Origin: CAZISM01 sp964541895
GTDB taxonomy: Bacteria > Zhuqueibacterota > Zhuqueibacteria > Residuimicrobiales > Residuimicrobiaceae
Direction: 5' to 3'
Assembly: GCA_964541895.1 (NCBI GenBank)
Contig: CAZISM010000143.1
Coordinates: 1 to 12,784 of the forward strand
DNA: 12,784 nt
Shown here: piece after piece, positions 7,520 through 12,784 of the stretch
Position numbering within the stretch: position 1 is the first letter of the stretch
Layout of the letters: the number at the start of each line of letters is the position of its first letter
Made by a program: the position numbers and the translations under genes
The notes under the pieces: generated by a model
What the model was told of the DNA's origin: nothing
Database searches by the model: none
What the model saw: the letters and a program-made list of their open reading frames with translations, nothing else

Positions 7520-8281
7520 ATGTTGGATTTTCTTGACGTTGCCAGGAGAGCCGCCAAGCCTCGTCAATCCGGCCTAACACATGTGTTGGATAAAGGCCTG
7601 GGTCTGCGCCAAATGTACGATATGCTGGAAACGGCCGGTGAGTATATCGACATCCTTAAACTGGGATGGGGTACCGGTTTTGTTACCTGCAATCTGCAGG
7701 AAAAAGTCGCGGCCTACAAAAAGGCCGGCATTCCGGTTTGCTTCGGCGGCACCCTGCTGGAAGTCGCCATCGTGCAGGAACGGTTTAAAGAGTATTGTGC
7801 GATGGTGCGAAAATTGGAATTAACCCATGTGGAATTTTCGACCGGCGTCATCGAGATGGAACTGGAGCGGAAAGCAGAGTATGTAAACAGACTGGCCCAG
7901 GAGTTTACGGTGCTGGCTGAAGTGGGTAGAAAGGATGCGGCAGCAGAAGTAATCCCCTCCCTCTGGATACATGAGATTGACCTTTTGCTGCAAGCCGGAG
8001 CCTGGAAGGTGATAGCCGAAGCCCGCGAAAGCGGTACGGTGGGACTGTATACCAAAACCGGGGAGACTCGCGAAGGATTGATTGACGAAATCACGGCCAG
8101 GTTTAGTCCGGAACAATTGATTTTTGAAGCGCCGCAAAAATCTCAACAGGTTTGGTTTATCAAGCAGTTCGGACCTTTGGTCAACCTCGGCAACATCGCG
8201 ACGGATGAGGTCATCGCTTTGGAAACTCTGCGACTGGGGCTCAGAGGCGATACCATGCCGGTTTTTCATTTGCGCGGGTGA
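7520..8281 (+). CDS. comA: Phosphosulfolactate synthase (ComA family)
   Basis: ComA adds sulfite to phosphoenolpyruvate to form (R)-2-phospho-3-sulfolactate. It is the first step of the PEP route to coenzyme M and is also used for sulfolactate. The match runs the full length (253 residues): LTHVLDKGLGL (19-29), YIDILKLGWGTG (42-53), GGTLLEVA (76-83), VLAEVGRKD (131-139), AGAWKVIAEARESGT (159-173), IFEAPQKSQQVWFI (201-214), FGPLVNLGNI (217-226) and LETLRLGLRGDT (234-245). These are the conserved strands of its barrel. The ATG at 7520 has AAGGAG ending 5 bases upstream; an in-frame ATG at 7496 lacks one. Downstream after 15 bases is a CysH-type reductase that can supply sulfite; upstream is the ArgH-like lyase. 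No comB (phosphatase), comC (dehydrogenase) or comDE (decarboxylase) homologue is in the window, so archaeal-type coenzyme M synthesis is not supported here. Confidence 0.96.
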   Translation: MLDFLDVARRAAKPRQSGLTHVLDKGLGLRQMYDMLETAGEYIDILKLGWGTGFVTCNLQEKVAAYKKAGIPVCFGGTLLEVAIVQERFKEYCAMVRKLELTHVEFSTGVIEMELERKAEYVNRLAQEFTVLAEVGRKDAAAEVIPSLWIHEIDLLLQAGAWKVIAEARESGTVGLYTKTGETREGLIDEITARFSPEQLIFEAPQKSQQVWFIKQFGPLVNLGNIATDEVIALETLRLGLRGDTMPVFHLRG

Positions 8282-8296
8282 GGACAGGGACGATAC

Positions 8297-9067
8297 ATGG
8301 TTAAAAGCAGATCAATCCATAATCCAAGTGACATCGTGCAGAAACGGGAGTTCTCAATTATGTCCCAGGAATGTGCGCGCCTGAATATGCGGTTTCAACA
8401 GGCCAAGCCAGAGGAAATTTTGGAGTGGGCTATGGAAAACTATTGGCCCGATGTTTGTATGAGTTCATCGTTCCAGACACAAAGCTTACCACTGATTCAT
8501 ATGATCACCCGTATCAAGCCGGATTTCCCGATACTGTTTTTGGACACGGGATTTCATTTTCCGGAAACACTGGCATTCAAGGAGTGGTTGGGTCATGAGT
8601 GGCAATTGAATATTGTCGATATCAAACGTGTAACGCCCGAAGATGGGATGGCGCATTCGGAACAACCACCGCCCTATCAAACGGACCCGGCACGATGTTG
8701 CCATATGAACAAGGTCGAGCCGTTGCGCCGAGCACTGCAAAGCATGCGCGCCTGGATCACCGGTATTCGACGAGAACAGACCTCTGAACGAGCCCGGGCG
8801 AGCCTGTTGGAACTTGAACCAGATGGATTAATCAAGATTAATCCACTGCTGCATTGGACAAAACAGGATCTGATGCAGTACATACAGGACTATGATTTAC
8901 CGAGTCATCCTTTGACCACTCAGGGCTACCGCAGCATCGGCTGTGCACCTTGTACCCGTCCAGTGAGCGGTTACGAAGACGATAGAGCGGGCCGCTGGGC
9001 AGGTACGAACCGTGAAGAGTGCGGTATCCACACCCTGCTATGGCCAAAAGACAGCAAACAAAAATAG
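8297..9067 (+). CDS. cysH: APS/PAPS reductase (CysH), iron-sulfur type
   Basis: CysH reduces activated sulfate (APS or PAPS) to sulfite, using thioredoxin or glutaredoxin. Conserved parts: SSSFQTQSLPLIHM (56-69), FLDTGFHFPET (81-91), CC (134-135) and CAPC (216-219), with RAGRW (230-234) and ECGIH (241-245). The CC...CxxC pattern is the [4Fe-4S] ligand set of the APS-reductase type, which PAPS-only enzymes such as that of E. coli lack. C242 is the nucleophile that forms the thiosulfonate. Two starts are possible: ATG 8297 (AGGGA 6 bases upstream, 256 residues) and ATG 8360 (GGAG 9 bases upstream, 235 residues, closer to the conserved start). It lies 15 bases after comA. I infer that the sulfite is meant for ComA rather than cysteine synthesis, as no sulfite reductase or cysteine gene is nearby. 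No phosphoadenylyl-sulfate-forming gene is in the window. Confidence 0.94.
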   Translation: MVKSRSIHNPSDIVQKREFSIMSQECARLNMRFQQAKPEEILEWAMENYWPDVCMSSSFQTQSLPLIHMITRIKPDFPILFLDTGFHFPETLAFKEWLGHEWQLNIVDIKRVTPEDGMAHSEQPPPYQTDPARCCHMNKVEPLRRALQSMRAWITGIRREQTSERARASLLELEPDGLIKINPLLHWTKQDLMQYIQDYDLPSHPLTTQGYRSIGCAPCTRPVSGYEDDRAGRWAGTNREECGIHTLLWPKDSKQK

Positions 9068-9127
9068 AAGGTGAATGGACGATCAAGATAACTCACAGCG
9101 AATGGCGCCTGCGGTTAAGCCCGGGCC

Positions 9128-9991
9128 ATGCCTTCGCGCATCATTCAACCTGTCATCTTTTCTTCGTGTCCTAAAGCTATTCATGCTATGAACTCCAGTA
9201 CCTATTCAAATGAGCCGGGATGGAACGGTAAAAAGCTTGCCATCATGCAGCCTTATTTTTTCCCCTATCTGGGCTATTTCCAGCTGATCCATGCTGCGGA
9301 CAAATTTATCCTGTACGATAATTTGAATTACATAAAATATGGTTGGGTAAACCGGAACAGGATTATCATAAACGCGGCACCCTTTTTCATTATTGTTCCA
9401 GTACTATCCAAAAGTTCATTCACAAAAATACGTGATATTAAGATTGCTGAAGATACTCGATGGAAGCCGAAATTAAAAAAAGCGCTCTATACTAATTACA
9501 GAAAAAGCAAATACTTTGGCGAGGTATATCCGGTAATCGAGGGCCTGCTTGACGTGGATACCGAGTATCTGGCTGTATTGAACAGCGTCGCCATTAAGCG
9601 TATTACCGAGTTCCTGGAGATTTCGACTGAAATCGTCCCCGATTCAACACCCTATGACCAATTGGAGAAACAACTTGAACAAGCGGATCCGGAAATAGCC
9701 CTATTGTCTGCACACGGTGAGGAATCCTTGGATACCAAGACCATCCGCGCGTTATGCATTTGCCGGAATGAAAAGAGTCATACGATGATCAATCCCATCG
9801 GCGGCCAGGCTTTGTATGATAAACAGGTGTTTAAAAAAAACGGTATCGACCTGTTCTTTATCCATACGCTTCCGTATTCGTACCCGCAGCTGGCAAAAGA
9901 ATTTGTAGCCGGCATGTCCATCCTGGATGTGCTGTTTCACTGCGGAAAAACGGGAACGCAGCGACTTTTAGACGAATACGAGCTTTTATGA
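9128..9991 (+). CDS. WbqC-family protein
   Basis: The WbqC family is recurrent in O-antigen and capsule clusters, often near sugar aminotransferases. I am not aware of a firmly established activity. The family's opening block is clear: LAIMQPYFFPYLGYFQLI (37-54) followed by FILYDNLNYIKYGWVNRNRI (60-79). Family members usually start just before this block, so about 35 residues here look extra. ATG 9128 is the earliest start possible, since a TAA precedes it in frame at 9116-9118. ATG 9188 is an alternative. Neither has a recognisable ribosome-binding site. From about 9295 the gene is A/T-richer than its neighbours. No transmembrane segment is evident. Given its place in the cluster, a role in modifying the acylated amino sugar is possible but unproven. 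Confidence 0.85.
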   Translation: MPSRIIQPVIFSSCPKAIHAMNSSTYSNEPGWNGKKLAIMQPYFFPYLGYFQLIHAADKFILYDNLNYIKYGWVNRNRIIINAAPFFIIVPVLSKSSFTKIRDIKIAEDTRWKPKLKKALYTNYRKSKYFGEVYPVIEGLLDVDTEYLAVLNSVAIKRITEFLEISTEIVPDSTPYDQLEKQLEQADPEIALLSAHGEESLDTKTIRALCICRNEKSHTMINPIGGQALYDKQVFKKNGIDLFFIHTLPYSYPQLAKEFVAGMSILDVLFHCGKTGTQRLLDEYELL

Positions 9992-10273
9992 GAGAGCATC
10001 CCCTGCTCCGCATCGCCGATCGTGCCGCTGGCCTGCCGGCACAAAAGGGCATGTCCTGAACCTGGCCGCGAACCAGGACGACGATCGCAAGATCGCCCAA
10101 TATTCCGTATCATCGCCCCCTCCGGTGCAAACACCGTTCCTGTTTTGAATTCGCCAGGGAACCAAACGGAGCGGCGCTGGACGGCATCCAATTGCCATCA
10201 TGAAAAAATGCGGGTGATGTCATTCAACTGGAGCTTGAATGCGAGAAAAAATGAAACGTAAGGAGTCTCAACA
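9992..10273. other. Intergenic stretch with several inverted repeats
   Basis: No convincing gene is present; short open frames on both strands have no recognisable similarity and overlap one another. Visible structure: GTGCCG (10022-10027) with CGGCAC (10037-10042); CGGTG (10123-10127) with CACCG (10132-10136) around a CAAA loop; and GTTCC (10136-10140) with GGAAC (10158-10162). The region ends in a strong ribosome-binding site, TAAGGAG at 10259-10265, for the sulfotransferase. It may carry a terminator for the upstream operon and a promoter for the sulfotransferase-flippase pair, but I cannot place promoter boxes. Confidence 0.5.
10122..10146 (+). terminator. Weak Rho-independent terminator candidate after the WbqC gene
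   Basis: A compact hairpin (CGGTG, loop CAAA, CACCG, bases 10123-10136) is followed by the T-rich TTCCTGTTTT (10137-10146). The stem is only 5 bp and the T-run is interrupted. It lies about 130 bp after the WbqC stop, in the longest gap between plus-strand genes. Confidence 0.3.
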
Positions 10274-10999
10274 TTGAAAACATCAGTAACCTTCGCAGGC
10301 AAATTGGCTTGGTCGGCTCGGTTGTTTGTAAGCACATCTCGTTCGCTGGGCAAGAATAAAGTGTTTTGCATCGGCCGCAACAAGACCGGAACTACCTCTC
10401 TCGCCCTCGCATTACGGGAGATGGGCTTTATCGTGGGTGAACAACGGCTGGGGGAACTGTTGTTACAGGACTGGGGTCGTCGAGATTTCCGCAGACTTTT
10501 CTGGTATTGTCGTACAGCAGAAGCGTTCCAGGACGTTCCCTTCAGCCTGCCATTTACCTACCAGGCTTTGGATGGCCGTTTTCCGGGCAGCAGGTTCATC
10601 CTGACCGTTCGAGACCATGCCGAACAGTGGTATAACTCCCTGATGCGTTTTTATGCAAACAAAATCAGCCACCGCCGTATCCCAACGCTAGAAGATCTAA
10701 AAGCTTACACGTATGTATATCCCGGCTATTTGTACGAAGCGAATCGGCTGATGAACGCTACACCTGAAAATGATCCATTTAATAAAGAAGCCTTGATTGC
10801 AAGCTATAATGCACACAATAATGCGGTCAAGGAATATTTTCGTCACCGGCCAAATGATCTTTTGGTGCTCAATGTGGCCGAAGATGGGGCGTATGACCGA
10901 TTGTGCCGATTCCTGGATAAGCCGGTCATTGGCCGGTCGTTTCCGTGGGAGAATCGTACCGACGATATTGAAAAGAAGCTGGAACGCCATGAGGGTTAA
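10274..10999 (+). CDS. Second sulfotransferase-family protein, TTG start
   Basis: The PAPS-binding loop is present as CIGRNKTGTTSLALALREMGF (32-52), with the GxxKTGTT form. The 3'-phosphate strand is FILTVRDHAEQWYNSL (108-123), with R113 and S122 in the expected places. The 241-residue length fits small bacterial sulfotransferases, and it is clearly different from the one at the left edge. TTG at 10274 is the start because TAAGGAG ends 8 bases upstream and the next codons (KTSVTFAGKLAW) run directly into the conserved fold. No signal peptide is evident, so it should act in the cytoplasm on a sugar nucleotide, a lipid-linked intermediate or another small acceptor. It is followed after 22 bases by the flippase, suggesting co-transcription. 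The acceptor is unknown; a carbohydrate is likely from context. Confidence 0.83.
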   Translation: MKTSVTFAGKLAWSARLFVSTSRSLGKNKVFCIGRNKTGTTSLALALREMGFIVGEQRLGELLLQDWGRRDFRRLFWYCRTAEAFQDVPFSLPFTYQALDGRFPGSRFILTVRDHAEQWYNSLMRFYANKISHRRIPTLEDLKAYTYVYPGYLYEANRLMNATPENDPFNKEALIASYNAHNNAVKEYFRHRPNDLLVLNVAEDGAYDRLCRFLDKPVIGRSFPWENRTDDIEKKLERHEG

Positions 11000-11021
11000 C
11001 TCTTCGAATTGGGCGTGTTGA

Positions 11022-12482
11022 ATGAATCTTGCCCGGCGCAGCGTCACCTCATCCATTTACAATATAGCGGCTAATGCGATCAGCACGGTGGTGGGCATAA
11101 CCGGATCCATTCTCCTGGCCCGTTTGCTGGAACCGGAAGCGTTTGGCCTTTTCGCATTTGTGTCCTCGACTGTAAACCTGACCACAGCTTTACCCGCCTT
11201 TGGCTTCCCGGCCGCGTTTATGCATCGGACCGGCGGCGAAAACGGTATGAACGAGGAAATCCTGCGGGTCTATTTCACCCTGAGGCTACTATCCGGCTCT
11301 CTCTGGGTTGCAGGCATGGGGGTGGCTGTGGCGTTATTCGCCCCGGAACATTTGCGTTTGATTTTCGCGATTCTGATCGGGGCGGCCTTTATCTCTCAAC
11401 AGACGACTACGATCGATGTGATGTTGACACGCCGCGTGCAGTTTCAGCGCCTGGCGATCATGCAGGCGGTGGTTGCCGTAATTTCAACAGCTGTTTCGGT
11501 GCTGTTGGCTTGGCAGGGGTGGGGACTGTGGGCGTTGCTGGCCGGACGAATCACCTCCGTGCTTGTTGAAGTGGTCATTTTATATGTCATCCGTCCTGTA
11601 TGGCGTCCGCATCTGGGTTGGTCCAAAGAGCTCGTGAGCTATTTTGTACGCTTCGGATCGCAGGTTTTCGGCTCATCGTTGCTGATGCAGATGCTGGATC
11701 GCGTAGACGATATCTGGACGGGTTTGGTGTTGGGCGATCGCGCGCTGGGATTTTATGATAAGGCGTTCGGTTTTGCCGTTTATCCGCGACAGTTGCTCGC
11801 GGCTCCCATAACCCAGGTAGCCGCCGGAACCTTTGCACAATTGCGCGATGACCGGGCGCGGTTATCGCGGACATTTTCGCTGGTCAATATTCTCATGGTG
11901 CGGGCCAACTTTGCGGTAGCGGCTTTAATGTGGTTGGTGGCGCCGGAATTCATTCATCTGGTCATCGGTGATAAATGGCTGCCGATGCTGGCGGCCTTTC
12001 GCCTGATGCTGGTATATGCCCTGTTCGATCCCATTAAGGGTATGATCGGTTCGCTGTTGATTCTGTCCGGTGTGCCGAAAAAAGTGCTCAGAACGCGTGC
12101 GATTCAGCTGTTGGTCATGATCACCGGCTTGATCACTCTTGGTCCCAGATTTGGCATTGCCGGCGTAGCAACCGCCGTGGATGTGATGCTGGTCGTAGGC
12201 ATCGTTATTTTTTATCATGATGCACGACGGTTTGTAGATTTTTCACTGCTGCGGTTTTTCAGCATTCCGACTCTAGCCATGGGACTGGGCTTTTTGTTTG
12301 TCCATGAGTTGCTGCGGTGGTCCGACATCGCAGGTTTTACCTGGTCAGCAGCCGGCGTGAAAATTGCCGTCTTTGTGGTGACTTATGCCACCGTTCTGAT
12401 TTTGGTGGAAAGGGCTCTGTTGAAAGAAATGCTCGATGCATTGTTCGGGTCTATGAGAGGGGGCATGAAGCATCCCGATTAG
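11022..12482 (+). CDS. Wzx-type polysaccharide flippase (MOP superfamily)
   Basis: An inner-membrane protein that would move lipid-linked oligosaccharide units to the periplasm. It has 486 residues and about 12 or more hydrophobic segments, typical of the family. The opening SIYNIAANAISTVVGITGSI, then LLARLLEPEAFGLFAFVS (31-48), is the classic start of the lipopolysaccharide-biosynthesis transporter group. A further family-like stretch is the LGDRALGFYDKAFGFAVYP block (about 239-257) before the second half. The start at 11022 leaves 22 bases after the sulfotransferase, with no clear ribosome-binding site. Its presence says that the sugar made here is assembled on a lipid carrier and exported. 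No polymerase or chain-length regulator is seen in the window; they may lie outside. Confidence 0.93.
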   Translation: MNLARRSVTSSIYNIAANAISTVVGITGSILLARLLEPEAFGLFAFVSSTVNLTTALPAFGFPAAFMHRTGGENGMNEEILRVYFTLRLLSGSLWVAGMGVAVALFAPEHLRLIFAILIGAAFISQQTTTIDVMLTRRVQFQRLAIMQAVVAVISTAVSVLLAWQGWGLWALLAGRITSVLVEVVILYVIRPVWRPHLGWSKELVSYFVRFGSQVFGSSLLMQMLDRVDDIWTGLVLGDRALGFYDKAFGFAVYPRQLLAAPITQVAAGTFAQLRDDRARLSRTFSLVNILMVRANFAVAALMWLVAPEFIHLVIGDKWLPMLAAFRLMLVYALFDPIKGMIGSLLILSGVPKKVLRTRAIQLLVMITGLITLGPRFGIAGVATAVDVMLVVGIVIFYHDARRFVDFSLLRFFSIPTLAMGLGFLFVHELLRWSDIAGFTWSAAGVKIAVFVVTYATVLILVERALLKEMLDALFGSMRGGMKHPD

Positions 12483-12784
12483 ATGGGTCAAAATGCTGAT
12501 TCTTGCATCCCAGTACGGGATCAGCTGCGTTTAATGCAAACGGTGATGCCCTGCACGCCGCGTCAGGGAACGACGTTTTCTTGAATTGAATCACCGGCGT
12601 ATGACACCATGGAAATCATTTCGATGGCGCTCCGGCGCATTGATGGTGGTATTAATCGAAACTGTCTCCGAACCGGTTCCAATTCACCGGCTGCTGCCCG
12701 CCTGGTGTGCAGGTCGGCGCGGTTTTGTGCCCGCATTCACGCCGTAGCGCAGAGGCGGAGTGTTTCGCTGGTGGGCGCCGATGT
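12483..12784. other. 302 bp right-edge region without a supported gene
   Basis: I checked all frames. An open frame from ATG 12609 runs off the window end on the plus strand, but its product is arginine-rich with no recognisable motif and has no ribosome-binding site. Minus-strand frames are closed by stops within about 130 bases of the edge. The region could be intergenic or hold the decayed or unseen start of a gene. A possible weak terminator is listed separately. Confidence 0.5.
12548..12582 (+). terminator. Weak terminator candidate after the flippase
   Basis: Two alternative short stems occur: CCCTG (12549-12553) with CAGGG (12564-12568), or CGTC (12561-12564) with GACG (12572-12575). 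The second is followed directly by TTTTCTT (12576-12582). The stem is only 4-5 bp, so this is a weak call, placed about 70-95 bp after the flippase stop. Confidence 0.25.

Noticed and set aside
7520..8281. Coenzyme M biosynthesis locus
   Set aside because: No ComB, ComC, ComDE or XcbE1-like gene is present in the window, and the surroundings are glycan and acyl-transfer genes. It cannot be excluded if the rest lies elsewhere.
10022..10261. 79-codon open frame upstream of the second sulfotransferase
   Set aside because: No ribosome-binding site, no recognisable motif, and a low-quality arginine/proline-rich product; treated as intergenic.
12609..12784. Open frame running off the right edge
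   Set aside because: Arginine-rich product without motif or ribosome-binding site; only 58 codons are visible, too little to support a gene.
1..12784. tRNA, rRNA, CRISPR arrays, insertion sequences, attachment sites
   Set aside because: I looked for repeated spaced units, transposase motifs, terminal inverted repeats and tRNA-like cloverleafs and saw none that I could support.

Overview
The window reads as part of a surface-polysaccharide (O-antigen, capsule or exopolysaccharide) locus from a Gram-negative bacterium. It has a Wzx-type flippase, a DegT-family sugar aminotransferase, a pyruvyl transferase, two sulfotransferases, a WbqC-family protein and a NeuD/PglD-like acyltransferase. Base composition is moderate, roughly half G+C by eye. 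I cannot name the genus. Heavy sulfur chemistry and an iron-sulfur CysH would suit a proteobacterium or Desulfobacterota member, but that is only a guess.

Layout. A 5'-truncated PAPS-dependent sulfotransferase (1-1013, +) converges on a polysaccharide pyruvyl transferase (1010-1921, -), and their stop codons share a CTAG. After a divergent gap of 116 bp, all remaining genes lie on the plus strand: aminotransferase (2038-3267), AMP-forming carboxylate ligase (3402-4961), NeuD-like acyltransferase (4973-5647), acyl carrier protein (5650-5883), aspartase/fumarase-superfamily lyase resembling ArgH (5880-7430), ComA-type phosphosulfolactate synthase (7520-8281), CysH-type APS/PAPS reductase (8297-9067), WbqC-family protein (9128-9991), a second sulfotransferase (10274-10999) and the flippase (11022-12482). 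The last 302 bp hold no gene I can support.

How the genes may work together (inference). CysH makes sulfite, and ComA adds it to phosphoenolpyruvate to give (R)-2-phospho-3-sulfolactate. The adjacent ArgH-like lyase has substitutions at positions conserved in true argininosuccinate lyases, which suggests another substrate. In Xanthobacter coenzyme M biosynthesis, a ComA homologue (XcbB1) works with an aspartase/fumarase-superfamily enzyme (XcbC1) that removes phosphate from phosphosulfolactate to give sulfoacrylate. The same pairing here sits beside a ligase, an ACP and an acyltransferase, the usual toolkit for putting an unusual acyl group on an amino sugar. The simplest reading is a pathway that makes a C3 sulfonate acid, loads it on the ACP and transfers it to an amino sugar made by the DegT enzyme. 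That would give a sulfonate-bearing surface glycan. Sulfate esters and pyruvate ketals would add further negative charge. I know of no described system with this gene set, and no step has been shown here experimentally.
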